Below, piece by piece: positions 19,608-29,066 of a DNA stretch of 64,000 nucleotides. Position 1 is the stretch's first letter; every line of letters starts with the position of its first letter. The position numbers and the translations under genes are program-made. This DNA comes from CALDTK01 sp965215115. GTDB lineage: Bacteria > Bacteroidota > Bacteroidia > Chitinophagales > Saprospiraceae. The DNA is taken from NCBI GenBank assembly GCA_965215115.1, contig OZ244050.1, positions 1,798,001 to 1,862,000 of the forward strand. The letters are read 5' to 3'. A model generated the notes under the pieces. The model did not search any database and was not told the DNA's origin. It worked only from the letters and a program-made list of their open reading frames with translations.

Positions 19608-20522
19608 TCACCGGCACAGCGACATCTCCACCGGGCTAATCAACGGCGACCCGATCCGAAGGCGCAGGACCACGTCCCGCTCCAGCATCGTGACGACCGA
19701 ATCGACGCCGATGCTGTCGAAGTCGGCCTGCGCGCGATCCATACTCTCGAACGAGATAGCCCCGTAGAAGACCGTGGCGTACGTCGCCCAGGCACTCTGC
19801 ACGTCGCTGATCGTAAACAAGGTGCTGTCGCCGGCGGGCAGTAGCCTAGCCGTCGCTAAGACCTCCATGGTCTCGAAGCCCTCCGGCGGGTTAAGGTGGA
19901 ATCGGCCGAGGAAGCAACTGTCGCCCGGGATGCCAACGGTAGGGTCGGCCACGGAAACGAAGTCCGCTCGACGCAGGTCGTCCACCGTTCGCACGACGAC
20001 GTAATCGCGGTCGACGGCCGACGTGGGGAAGGTTTGGATGACTTGGTTCGTCGGCTCCCACCTGTCGTCACTCGTCGCCGCAAAGGCAAACACGCATACC
20101 GCGAGCGCACCGGCCCTCGCCACGGGCACCCACCGGGACGGGCGCACGCTCGGCAGGTTTTGCGCCCCGACGCCACCCAACAAACGGTAGCCCAGGGGCA
20201 GGACGAGCAGCGCCCACAGGTCTGTCGGGTCCACGACCCGCGCGATCGGGTACGCCCACGCCGACCAGGCCTCGACGAAGCCGTCCGCCCACGCGCTCTT
20301 GAACCACGCAAACCCGAGGCCCGTCACCACGAACGCCCACGCGCGCCACGCCCGCCGATCGGGAAGGAGCGCCGTCAGCACCCACGCGAAGGCCAGCAGT
20401 CCCGCCACGTCGCTGAGTTTACCGGTGACCCCGCCCGGGTACGCCGCCTTGAGGACGTGGTCGTTGAGCAGCAGTAGGGCAACGGCCACCAGGAGGATGG
20501 GGTGAGTGAGGGTCGCGCGCAT
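19608..20522 (-). CDS. Polytopic membrane protein of unknown function
   Basis: About 304 residues. Four to five membrane helices lie in the first 150 residues (ILLVAVALLLLNDHVLKAAYPG, LLAFAWVLTALLP, WAFVVTGLGFAWF, LWALLVLPLGYRLLGG, AGALAVCVFAFAA). A soluble C-terminal domain of about 150 residues follows, with no known motif. The KLSDVAGLLAFAWVL element is reminiscent of other uncharacterised Bacteroidota membrane proteins. ATG 20522 places the first helix at the N-terminus. Confidence 0.65.
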   Translation of the reverse strand: MRATLTHPILLVAVALLLLNDHVLKAAYPGGVTGKLSDVAGLLAFAWVLTALLPDRRAWRAWAFVVTGLGFAWFKSAWADGFVEAWSAWAYPIARVVDPTDLWALLVLPLGYRLLGGVGAQNLPSVRPSRWVPVARAGALAVCVFAFAATSDDRWEPTNQVIQTFPTSAVDRDYVVVRTVDDLRRADFVSVADPTVGIPGDSCFLGRFHLNPPEGFETMEVLATARLLPAGDSTLFTISDVQSAWATYATVFYGAISFESMDRAQADFDSIGVDSVVTMLERDVVLRLRIGSPLISPVEMSLCR

Positions 20523-20628
20523 GCGAGACGCAACGTTTGGGGCCCGGGAGTCGCTGCCTCTGAAGAGTGGCCGCGGCCTCGGCGCTGTACAGGGGACCGA
20601 ATCCGCCGGACTTGCGCATCTTAGCGCG

Positions 20629-21069
20629 ATGCGCGCTCCCACCCTGGCCACCGTGACCCTGCTGTTCGTACTCGCGGCCTGCTCCGCCCCCGAAGCCGCG
20701 CCCGCGCCCGCTCAAGACCCCAACCCCGCCCCCGAGATGACTACCGCGACCTCCGAAGACCCGGGCCTCGCCCACACGGTTTACTTCTGGCTCAAGCCCG
20801 AGCTCGACGACGCCGCCCGCGCCGAGTTCGTCGCCGGGATGCGCAGCCTCTCGGGCGCACCTACCGTGCGGCGAGTCCTCGTCGGCCCGGCGGCAGCCAC
20901 CCCGAGCCGGGGCGTGGTGGACAACTCGTTCGACTACATGCTCGTGCTGTGGTTCGACGACGTGGCCGGGCACGACGCGTACCAGGTTGACCCCGTGCAC
21001 CTGGCCTTCGTGGAGGGCAACGAGGACAAGTGGACGACGGTGAAAGTGTATGATGCGGAGGTGGAGTGA
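20629..21069 (+). CDS. Dabb (stress-responsive A/B barrel) domain lipoprotein
   Basis: 146 residues. The lipoprotein signal has lipobox VLAAC near residue 17, then a Pro/Ala-rich linker. A Dabb ferredoxin-like barrel follows: HTVYFWLKPELDDAARAEFVAGMRSLSG, then SFDYMLVLWFDDVAGHDAYQVDPVHLAFVE. ATG 20629 is chosen for the signal peptide; the frame upstream has none. The role in the envelope is unknown. Confidence 0.85.
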   Translation: MRAPTLATVTLLFVLAACSAPEAAPAPAQDPNPAPEMTTATSEDPGLAHTVYFWLKPELDDAARAEFVAGMRSLSGAPTVRRVLVGPAAATPSRGVVDNSFDYMLVLWFDDVAGHDAYQVDPVHLAFVEGNEDKWTTVKVYDAEVE

Positions 21070-21095
21070 GGATGGAGTGTAGAGCACCCCGCTCC

Positions 21096-22517
21096 TCACG
21101 CATACCCCCCCAACACCGCCCCCACCAGCACCACCAGCCCCAGCGCCATCAACACCCCAAACAGCGGCGCCACGAAGCGCAGCCACCGGTCTAGTGGCAC
21201 GCGGCACATGGCGAGCATCGCGATCAAGCCGCCCATCGTCGGATTCACCAGGTTCGTAAGGCCGTCCCCCAACTGAAAGGCCTCGATCGTGACCTGGCGC
21301 GTGAGCCCGAGCAAATCCCCGAGCGGGATCATGACCGGGAGCGTGGCCAGGGCCTGCCCGGAGCCGCTCGGGATCAGGAGGTTGATGATCGTCTGCACGC
21401 CCACCATCCCGACGGCGGCCCCGACGTCGGGCAGGCCCTCGAGCGCACCGGCCAGCCCGTAGGTGATCGTGTCCGAGATCTGCCCGTCGTCCATCACGAT
21501 CCGCACCGCGTTCGCGAGCCCGACCATGAAGGCCCCCGGCGCCACCACCGCCACCGAGCGCAGCGCCTGCTCGACCTGCTCGCCGACGGGCGTCCGCGAG
21601 ACGAGCCCAACGACGACGGCCACGCCCACGAAGACACCACTGATTTCGTCGAGGAACCAGTGATGCGTAAACACCCCCCACAGCATCACCGCCAGCCCCG
21701 CCACGAAGACCCCGATCACGAGCGTGTGCGTACGCGTGAGGCGGTAAGACTCGAGCGGCTGCGACAGGGCTAAACCTTCCGTGTCGAGCCCGACGGCTAA
21801 TGCGTTTTGGCGAAATCGAAGATTCGCGCCAGCAAAGCCGTCTGCCCGTAAGCGTCTGTAGTAGCGCAGGTTGTACCCCGCCGTCACCGCCAGCGCCAGC
21901 ACGCAAAAAGCAAGCCGCAGTCCCCACCCCGAGAACAGCGGCAGCCCCGCGATCTGGTGCCCGATCCCGACGGTGTAAGGATTGAAGGGGCTTGCGCCAA
22001 AACCTACCGTCATCGCGCCGACGCTGAGGCCCGCGGCCAAGATCAGGTCCCCGCCAATCGCGAGCGCCAGCACCGCCGCCACCGGCACCATCGCGATGTT
22101 GTTCTCGTAGCCGACGAACACGCCGAGCAAACCGTAAAAGATGGTCGCCCCGACGATCACCCCCGCGCGATTCCCCGCGCCGGCCCTGCGCACCAGCACC
22201 CCGACGCCGTTCTCGATGGCGCGCGTGCGCTCGAGGGCCCCGAACATCAGCCCGCTCGCGATGATGACGTACACCACCGACCCGGCCGCCTTGTAGCCCC
22301 GCGGCAGGGCCGTGAGCAGTTGCATGACGCCCACCGGCGTCGCCGGTAGTTCGGCGTACGTGCCCGGCACTACCTGGAGGCGCCCCCCGACCTCGACGCG
22401 CTCGAACGTCCCGGCCGGCAGCACGTACGTCAGCGCCGCCACCACGACGAGGATGCCGAGCAGCATGACGATCGGGTGCGGCAGGTAGTCGTACCAGCGG
22501 CGCGGGGTGTCGGCCAT
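21096..22517 (-). CDS. YfcC/DcuC-type anion carrier
   Basis: A 473-residue inner-membrane protein with 11-12 helices. The N-terminal HPIVMLLGILVVVAALTYVLPAGTFER block and the C-terminal LIPSGSGQALATLPVMIPL and TNLVNPTMGGLIAML hairpin blocks match the YfcC/C4-dicarboxylate (DcuC) superfamily. The substrate is probably a carboxylate or amino-acid derivative. Its 3' end is 27 bases from the convergent Dabb gene. Confidence 0.88.
   Translation of the reverse strand: MADTPRRWYDYLPHPIVMLLGILVVVAALTYVLPAGTFERVEVGGRLQVVPGTYAELPATPVGVMQLLTALPRGYKAAGSVVYVIIASGLMFGALERTRAIENGVGVLVRRAGAGNRAGVIVGATIFYGLLGVFVGYENNIAMVPVAAVLALAIGGDLILAAGLSVGAMTVGFGASPFNPYTVGIGHQIAGLPLFSGWGLRLAFCVLALAVTAGYNLRYYRRLRADGFAGANLRFRQNALAVGLDTEGLALSQPLESYRLTRTHTLVIGVFVAGLAVMLWGVFTHHWFLDEISGVFVGVAVVVGLVSRTPVGEQVEQALRSVAVVAPGAFMVGLANAVRIVMDDGQISDTITYGLAGALEGLPDVGAAVGMVGVQTIINLLIPSGSGQALATLPVMIPLGDLLGLTRQVTIEAFQLGDGLTNLVNPTMGGLIAMLAMCRVPLDRWLRFVAPLFGVLMALGLVVLVGAVLGGYA
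21989..22003 (-). repeat. Mini-hairpin word GGC-GCAA-GCC
   Basis: In the YfcC-type gene, read FGAS. Confidence 0.9.
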
Positions 22518-22563
22518 AGCGAGGCGAAGCTAGCCAGCCCACGTTACGCGCCCCGGAGTCGAC

Positions 22564-23232
22564 TCACGCCGATTTACTCCCCGGCTCTTCTGCCGTTTTC
22601 AAGGTCGGCACCGGCGGCATCAGGTCTACTATGGCGAGCTCGCCGCGGAGTTTGCTGGGCAGGGGTTCGGCTTCCGCCAAAACGAGGTGTCGCCGGTATC
22701 CCGCCGGCGCGGGTGCGTCGAAGTAGTGCACCTCGCGCTTGCGGCAGTCGATGACCCAGTATTCGGGGATGCCGAAGCGGGCGTAGTCCTTGGCCTTGTC
22801 GCCGGTGTCGTAGTCGATGCTCGAGTCGGCCACCTCGACGATGAGCACGGCGTCCTCGTGCGTCGGCAGCGAAGTCACGTAGCCGTCGCCCCGCTTCGGG
22901 ACGAGGTACACGTCGGGTTGAGGCTCGTTCTCGTCGTCGAGATCGATCGGACTCTGCCCGATGATGGTGTGGCGCTCGTGAAAACGCAGCGTGAGCCAGG
23001 TGGTAATGTGACTCGTGAAGCCCACATGTAAGGCGCCTATTGGACTCATTTCGACGATTTGACCTGCTACTAATTCGACGCGCGCGCCCTCCTCGATGAG
23101 TCCGGCCTCCGCCATGGCGTGGTACTGGCGCACCGTCCAGCGGTAGGGCCGGGGCCTGTGTTGCGCCTGCTCGGGCGGCACTGCTGGTATTGGGCTGGCC
23201 TCGTAGGCGACCCGCTGCTCGCTAACCATCAT
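22564..23232 (-). CDS. Uma2 family protein (PD-(D/E)XK nuclease fold)
   Basis: About 222 residues. RWTVRQYHAMAEAGLIEEGARVELVAGQIVEMSPIG is the Uma2 N-terminus (split by me at VE/LV). QPDVYLVPKRGD and AVLIVEVADSSIDYD carry the nuclease-fold acidic residues, with DKAKDYARFGIPEYWVID at the end. Uma2 (DUF820) proteins are abundant in cyanobacteria and Bacteroidota and have unknown biology. MMVSEQ at 23232 is preferred; an in-frame start near 23316 adds an unrelated hydrophobic N-terminus. Confidence 0.85.
   Translation of the reverse strand: MMVSEQRVAYEASPIPAVPPEQAQHRPRPYRWTVRQYHAMAEAGLIEEGARVELVAGQIVEMSPIGALHVGFTSHITTWLTLRFHERHTIIGQSPIDLDDENEPQPDVYLVPKRGDGYVTSLPTHEDAVLIVEVADSSIDYDTGDKAKDYARFGIPEYWVIDCRKREVHYFDAPAPAGYRRHLVLAEAEPLPSKLRGELAIVDLMPPVPTLKTAEEPGSKSA
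22669..22683 (-). repeat. Mini-hairpin word GGC-GGAA-GCC
   Basis: In the Uma2 gene, read VLAEA. Confidence 0.9.
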
Positions 23233-23674
23233 GCCGGGAAGGTAAGGGTTGGGGGGCGAGGCCAGCGCCCGGTAGAGAGCCCAGGGCAGTGAGCGTAGGG
23301 CGGTGAGCCCGTCCATCAACCCCGCCGTCGAAATATTTTCGGTCAATTCCGAGCTGTCTAACAACGCATTACGAAAATCTGCATAGCTCCCGGCGCGCAG
23401 GACCGCAAATTTTTTGCACCGCGTCCGAACTTCGTACGTACTTGCAGTCACGAAGCCGCCTTTCCGTAGGCGAGCAGGCCTCCCGGAAGATATATTCTAC
23501 GCCCCGCCGGCCCCACAGCCGAAGCCCCCGCCCCCGCGTCCCACCTCCACATCGAACGATTACGCGCTTCGCCCGCCTGGGCCGCGCCGTGTCCAAAGCT
23601 CACTTACTACCCCTCAATCGTATTGCATGACCAAGTTTACGCTACTCGTTTTGCTCGCCGCGTCCGCGTCGACG

Positions 23675-23689
23675 GTTTTGGCGCAAGCC
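23675..23689 (+). repeat. Mini-hairpin word GGC-GCAA-GCC
   Basis: At the M4 signal peptide end, read VLAQA. Confidence 0.9.
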
Positions 23690-23958
23690 GACCGACAGGC
23701 TAACCGACAAACCGCGCCACGCCTCGAGGCCCCGCAGTTCGTCGAGCTCGCCGAGGCCCAGCCCCTTGCCGCGGCCACGGAGCTGATCCGGGCGCTTGCC
23801 CCCGACAACGCCGGGGTCGACTACGTCCTGAGCGCCACCGAGACCGACGAGCTCGGCCTGCGGCACGTCACCTACCAGCAGACCTACCGTGGCCTCGCGG
23901 TGGACGGCTACACCTACACCGCGCACGCCAGTGACGACGGCATCTACAGCCTGTCGGG

Positions 23959-23973
23959 GGCTTTCGCCAAAAC
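23959..23973 (-). repeat. Mini-hairpin word GGC-GAAA-GCC
   Basis: In the M4 propeptide, read AFAKT. Confidence 0.9.
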
Positions 23974-26322
23974 GGGCGACCTCGACATCACGCCGCAGCT
24001 CCGTCCGGAAGCCGGCCTCGAAGCCGCCCTGCGCCACCTCGACATCGAGGAGCCGATGTGGGAGAGCGCCGACGCGCCCGAGGGCTACACCCGACCCGCC
24101 GGCGAACTCGTCGTCTTCTACGACGCGACTACCGACCGCGCCGCGCTCGCATACAAATACGATATCTATAGCGCCCAACCCCTCTACCGGGCCTGGGTGT
24201 ACATCAGCGCCACCACCGGGGAGCTCCTCGGCGAGGACCTCCGCATCCACCACGCCAACACGCCCGTGACCGCCACGACGAGCTACAACGGCAACAAGAC
24301 CATCACCGTCGACCTCAGCGCCGGGGTCTACCGCCTGCGGCAGACCGTGAGCGGCGGCGGCGTCGAGACCTACTCCCTTCGCAACGGCACGAGCTACAGC
24401 GGCGCGGTCGACGTCACCGACAACGGCACGCCCTTCGACGCCGACCCGACCGCCATCCAGGCGCACTACGGCGCGGAGCAGACCTACGACTACTTCAAGA
24501 CCGCCCATGATCGCAACTCCTACAACAACACCGGCGGCAAACTCCTGAGCTACGTGCACTACTCGCGCAATTACGTCAACGCCTACTGGGACGGGAGCCG
24601 CATGACCTACGGCGACGGCGACGGCACGAGCTACGGCCCGCTGGTCGCCCTCGACATCGCCGGGCACGAACTCACGCACGGCGTGACGGAGTACGCCGCC
24701 GGCCTCGTGTACCGCAACGAGTCCGGCGCCCTCAACGAGAGCTTCTCGGACATCTTTGGGGAGATGGTCGAGTACTACGCCACCGGCGCCAACGACTGGC
24801 AGATGGGCACCGACATCGGGATCGGGCGCTCGGGGGCGCTGCGCTCGATGAACAACCCCAATGCCTTCGGCGACCCCGACACCTACGGCGGCACCAACTA
24901 CTACACCGGGACCGGGGACAACGGCGGGGTCCACATCAACTCCGGCGTGCAGAACAAGTGGTTCTACATCCTGTGCGTCGGCGAGTCCGGCACCAACGAC
25001 CTCGGCAATCCCTACGCCGTGACGGGCCTCGGGCGCGCGAAGGCCGCCCGGATCGCCTACCGCAACCTCGAGGTCTACCTGTCGGCCAACTCCAACTACG
25101 CCGCCGCGCGCGCCGGCGCCATCCAGGCCGCCACCGACCTCTACGGCGCCGGGAGCGCCGAGGTCGTCGCGACCACCGACGCGTGGTACGCCGTGGGCGT
25201 AGGCGCCGCTTACGCCGGGAGCCCCGGCGGCGGCACGACCACCGACACGCAGGCCCCGACTACGCCCGGGAGCCTCACGGCCGTCAACGTCACCGACGTG
25301 AGCGTCGGCCTCACCTGGGGCGCCTCCACCGACAACGTCGGCGTGACGGGCTACAGGGTCTACTCCGGGGCGAGCCTCCTCGGCACCGTCACCGGGACGA
25401 GCGCCAACGTGACGGGCCTCGCCGCGGGCACGACCTACACCTTCGGCGTAAGTGCCATTGACGCGGCCGGCAACGAGAGCGCGAAGGCGACCCGGACCGC
25501 GACCACGACCGGCGGCGGCGGCGGGGTGGCCGGCCAACTCCTCGCGAGCTTCTTCGAGACCGGCGACGACGGCTGGGTGCGCGGCGGCGTGGACGCCAGC
25601 CGCGTGAAGAGCTCGCGCAGCTACGAGGGGAGCTACTCGATGCGCCTCCAGGACGACAGCGGCGTGGCCTCCTCGATCACGACGCAGAACGCCTACAACG
25701 TGGCGGGCCTGGGCGCCGTGGACGTGAAGTTCTACTTCAACGCCTACTCGATGGAGAACGGGGAGGCCTTCGAGGTGGAGTACAACGGCGGGGCCGGGTG
25801 GCAGACGGTGGCGCGCTACGTAGCCGGGCCCGGCGGGTTCAACAACAACACCTTCTACACGGCGACGGCCACGCTGGGCGCCGCGGACTACACGCTGACC
25901 AACGCGGCCAAGTTCCGGATCCAGGTCAAGGCCTCGTCCAACAACGACCAGGTGTTCTTCGACCAGATCACGATTACCTCGCGCAACACCTTCTCCCTCA
26001 CCGGCGAGCCGGTGCCGTCGGGCCAGACCCTCGACGCCCTCTACGAGCAGACCTTCACCGGCGTCGAGGAGGAGCCTCGCCAGCGTTGAGCGTGGGCCTA
26101 TCCCCGAACCCGGCAGCGGACTACGTCAACGTCGCGATCGGCGGCGAGGGCGAGGTAGCCCGCGCGCAAATCTTCAACGTCACCGGCCAGCTCGTCCGCA
26201 CGCTGATGGACAGCGAGTACAACGAGCAAATCACGATTGCCGAGTTGAGCGCCGGCGTCTACGTCCTCGTCGTCGAGGATACCGCGGGCGAGACGCGCTC
26301 CGTGAGATTCGTGAAGCGATAG

Positions 26323-26893
26323 GGAGCTCCCCGCGGGCGACCTACCTCTACCCAAACCCGTCGCCGGGGCGTGAACGTAGACCGTTCGCGCTCCGGCGAC
26401 GGTGTTTTGGGGCAAGTGTAGCAGGTGGATACGATCGTATCTTCGAGATTTAACGACCGGTACGCAAACGTCTTCTCGAAGTACGTGCGGGAAGTGTGAA
26501 CCTCCATGGGCGCCCCCCCGTGACAACGACACTACCGGTAGGCACGGTCGGAGAGCGCGACACTACCGGTACAGGTACAGCAGCGATCGACCGGCCAGAC
26601 TCTGCGGCTCCGCGTTCAAAAACCCCCGCCGTGGGGCAACGGGGTCGAGGTTTTGAACGCGGAGCCGCGGAGCCGTGCCTCGAGGGCCGATCCGTGATTT
26701 GGTGCCGGTAGTGTCGCCCCCCGATAGCGGGCCTACCGGTAGTGACGACGGTTACTCAGCCTTGCTGCGGGACATCGTCTGGGTAGCGACCGGCATGTTG
26801 TCTGAAGTTTTCGAGGCGAGCGCCTTCGTGTGAAGGTAGCCTGGTGCCGTGGGGGAGGGGCCGCTGGTACGGGGCTCAGGCGACAGGCTAACG
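26323..26893. other. Intergenic region holding a nested palindrome
   Basis: 571 bases with no supported gene. It contains the nested inverted-repeat element at 26521-26755 and a decayed mini-hairpin-like word near 26403 (GTTTTGGGGCAAG). The remainder shows nothing recognisable. Confidence 0.6.
26521..26755. mobile_element. MITE-like nested inverted repeat
   Basis: GACACTACCGGTA occurs at 26528-26540 and 26559-26571. Inverted near-copies lie at 26703-26715 and 26734-26746, so the outer and inner pairs nest. Inside, CTGCGGCTCCGCGTTCAAAA near 26600-26620 faces its reverse complement near 26650-26670. Overall the 235 bases fold into one long imperfect hairpin with no coding capacity. The TACCGGTA core is itself palindromic. 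Confidence 0.6.
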
Positions 26894-27676
26894 TCAAAGC
26901 TGCACCCCCAGTGCCTCCAAGGTCGCAAAGTCGAGATTGCCGATTGGCAACTCACGCGCCTCCTGATATTTGCGGAGCGCCGCCTTGGTCTCGGCGTTGA
27001 TCAGCGGTCGCTCACCCGGATCGGTAGCCCCGCTCAAAAACCCCTCGTTGATCAGGGCCGCACGCAGGTCCATAACGAGCTCGGGCGTGACGTTGCTGGC
27101 GCAGACGATCTCCCGCCATTCAGGAGACGCCGGTCGGCCCGCCGCGCCGGGGATCGCGCACTTCGCGTAGCAGTGCCCGGGCTCGGGGTTCGGGGGCATG
27201 TCCCCTAGGGCGAACGCGGACGTTAGAGCCGCCGCCGGTTTTGGCGAAAGCCCCACCGACGTATCGTCCGCCCCCACCTTCAGCACCCCGAGGGCGGCGA
27301 GTGTCTCCAACGGCAAATGCTCGTAGGCCACGAAGAGATTATTGGCCCGCTGAAACTCGATCACCGCGCGGATCATGTGCTGCGTCATCTCCGTCGGGTC
27401 GATCACCACGCGCGTGGAGTCGAGCACGCCCGCGTCGTAGAGCGCGAGTTGCACCTTGCCGTAGTAGTTCGGGATGCGGCCGGGGTCGCGGATCGACTCC
27501 AAGTAAAACGTGTCCCGTTTGCCCTCGGCGTTGTCGGTGAGCGAGACGTAGCGGCGGCGGCACGTCACGTCGTCCCGCCCGAGCGCCACGTCGCCGGGGG
27601 GCACCTGGGCGAATCCCGCGGAACAGGCCGCCGCCAGCGCAGCGAGGAGGGTCATGAATGAGCGTGTGAAGCGCAT
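26894..27676 (-). CDS. Secreted peptidoglycan-binding-like (PG_binding_1 fold) protein
   Basis: 260 residues. The hydrophobic leader ends AAACSAGFAQ, so a lipoprotein is possible. The C-terminus LINAETKAALRKYQEARELPIGNLDFATLEALGVQL has the layout of a PG_binding_1 repeat. An earlier, more divergent repeat (VIEFQRANNLFVAYEHLPLETLAALGVL) precedes it. Paired cysteines (CYAKC, IVCAS) suggest disulfides. It is a paralogue of the gene upstream, 7 bases away, with the same NYYGKVQLALYDAGVLDSTRV-type block. Confidence 0.6.
   Translation of the reverse strand: MRFTRSFMTLLAALAAACSAGFAQVPPGDVALGRDDVTCRRRYVSLTDNAEGKRDTFYLESIRDPGRIPNYYGKVQLALYDAGVLDSTRVVIDPTEMTQHMIRAVIEFQRANNLFVAYEHLPLETLAALGVLKVGADDTSVGLSPKPAAALTSAFALGDMPPNPEPGHCYAKCAIPGAAGRPASPEWREIVCASNVTPELVMDLRAALINEGFLSGATDPGERPLINAETKAALRKYQEARELPIGNLDFATLEALGVQL
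27238..27252 (+). repeat. Mini-hairpin word GGC-GAAA-GCC
   Basis: In the PG-binding-like gene, read LSPKP. Confidence 0.9.
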
Positions 27677-27682
27677 AATCTT

Positions 27683-28156
27683 TTAGTTCCGGCTTCTTGC
27701 CTTGCGTTTGCGTACGCGCATGGTGCTGAGTTGCTGTTCGGCAGTCGCGCCGTCCTGGTGCGGCACCGGTTCAATCCCGAGGGCGCGCAGGGTCTCCATC
27801 GGGATCTCCCAGTAGACCTGCGGCAGGTTATTGTCGCGTTGGAACGCCGTGAGCCCCGTGATCATGTAATGCCCGAGGGTGACAGGCGCGCGGACGAGTT
27901 GCGTCGAGTCGAGGTAGCCCCGCCGCAGGAGCGCGGCCTGTATCTGGGCGTAGTAGTCGGGCGGGCGATTGTGCGGACACATGAACTCGAAGATGTCCCG
28001 CGACTCGACGGGGTCCGACCGCTGCGCGAGGGTCCCGTGCTGGAGACACGGCCGCACCGCCGGGTCGGGGCTCGGACGCCCGACCGGCGAGAGCTCCTGC
28101 GCCGCCGCCGTCTGCACGAACACTACGAGTAAGGTACCTGCAAACAATCTCACCAC
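27683..28156 (-). CDS. Secreted PG-binding-like protein, paralogue of downstream gene
   Basis: 157 residues with a signal peptide (RLFAGTLLVVFVQTAAAQ). The blocks DYYAQIQAALLRRGYLDSTQL, LGHYMITGLTAFQRDN and PMETLRALGIEP align one to one with the larger neighbour, which indicates tandem duplication. The basic C-terminal tail (RVRKRKARSRN) is unusual. The two probably form an operon. Confidence 0.6.
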   Translation of the reverse strand: MVRLFAGTLLVVFVQTAAAQELSPVGRPSPDPAVRPCLQHGTLAQRSDPVESRDIFEFMCPHNRPPDYYAQIQAALLRRGYLDSTQLVRAPVTLGHYMITGLTAFQRDNNLPQVYWEIPMETLRALGIEPVPHQDGATAEQQLSTMRVRKRKARSRN

Positions 28157-28259
28157 GCAAAAATAGGTGCCGAGCGGCTTAACTGAAGCCTCGCCGCTCG
28201 CATTCCCACACCCGGCGTAGATTCAGCGCCCCCCTGCCTCGCCCTAAACATCCTATGCT

Positions 28260-28749
28260 CACCTTCCCCCTCGACCCAACCCAACCCAACTCCCCGAGGT
28301 CCTGATTACCTGCGTCGACGGCGATTACCACACGCTGCACCGAGGGTCTGCGCGAGGCGGGCTACAAAGGCCCGATCGTGCTCTTGAGCGCCGACGACCA
28401 ACTCCCCTACGACCGCACCGCCCTCTCGAAGGCCTTCCTAACCAAGGGCAAGACCGCCCCCGATCTCCCGGCCCAGCAGCAGGGCCCCATCGCCGGCTAC
28501 AACATGGCCAGCGTCGAGCGCGACCTGCGCTCCATACCCTTCTCCTATTCGGAGCACTGGAACCGCAAGATGCGCTACGTCGGCCACCGCGACGAGACAA
28601 ACGAAGTGCGTTTTGACGGAAGTCCCGAGGCCGGCCCCTTCATCGCCTACTGCTACCAGGACGGGCAGCTTGCCGCCGCCCTCGAAGTCGGGCGCGACCA
28701 GGAGATGGCCGAGCTGGCAGGGACGCGGACCTCCCCACCGCCGCGATGA
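28260..28749 (+). pseudogene. FAD-dependent NAD(P)H reductase (AIFM3/rubredoxin-reductase type) with internal deletion
   Basis: The left part (EGLREAGYKGPIVLLSADD, then LPYDRTALSKAFL) matches the N-terminal FAD-domain region of this reductase family. The right part (QQGPIAGYNMA, IPFSYSEHWNRKMRYVGH, VRFDGSPEAGPFIAYC) matches the C-terminal third. About 250 residues expected between them, including the NAD(P)-binding fold, are missing at a junction near 28471-28482. The start region is also degraded (FAD GxGxxG lost). This is clearly a non-functional deletion product. Confidence 0.75.
28610..28624 (+). repeat. Mini-hairpin word GAC-GGAA-GTC
   Basis: In the reductase remnant, read FDGSP; may be chance because that peptide is conserved. 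Confidence 0.5.
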
Positions 28750-28979
28750 CGAAGTCCCTGATCCTCGAGGAGGTCACCCAGGCGCTCGGCCTCATGAACG
28801 ACGCCACGGCCTACCCGCGGAGCATCTTCTACGAGACCGCCACCGACGGCGGCTTCGAGACCGAGTACGCACCCGTCGACCGCGAGCTCATCCGCCTGCT
28901 CTACCACCCGAGAATGTCCGCGGGTCTCGACGCCGAGGCCGCGGAGGCGCGCCTGATCGAAATTTTGGAGGCGGAATAG
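28746..28979 (+). pseudogene. C-terminal remnant resembling DUF2927
   Basis: 78 residues: LILEEVTQALGLMNDATAYP, RSIFYE, then APVDRELIRLLYHPRMSAGLDAEAAE (shown in parts). These match the distal part of DUF2927 proteins (E-x2-TQxLGLxND, DRxLLxLLYHPxMxxGMD) as I remember the family. The N-terminal two thirds are absent. It directly abuts the reductase remnant, so this locus is a graveyard of fused gene ends. Confidence 0.5.
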
Positions 28980-29066
28980 CCCCTTCCCAGCGAACCAGTG
29001 GCCTAGCGGCGCTTTAACATAGGCGTAGTGTCCGCCGAGTTGTAACTAGATGCTTCCCCCAGCGCT

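Larger units (their letters stand above)
23627..26322 (+). pseudogene. Secreted M4 (thermolysin-like) metallopeptidase, frameshifted before its T9SS domain
   Basis: It has a signal peptide (MTKFTLLVLLAASASTVLAQA), an FTP/PepSY-like propeptide to about residue 200, then the M4 catalytic domain. That domain has zinc motif HELTH, the third ligand in NESFSDIFGE, and the catalytic-region histidine in GGVHINSGVQNKWFY. A fibronectin type III domain (TPGSLTAVNVTDVSVGLTW) and a jelly-roll-like module follow. The first frame stops at 26087-26089 after EEEPRQR. One base away the sequence continues SPALSVGLSPNPAADYVN through RSVRFVKR, a normal T9SS sorting domain ending at 26322. Only a single-base change separates the enzyme from its export tag, so sequencing error or recent mutation are both possible. 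Confidence 0.85.

Noticed and set aside
23642..25537. 631-residue minus-strand frame opposite the M4 peptidase
   Set aside because: Low-complexity Val/Gly/Arg composition and no start context; a shadow of the real gene. The same holds for minus-strand frames at 61877-63760 and plus-strand frames at 49786-51570 and 57220-58827.
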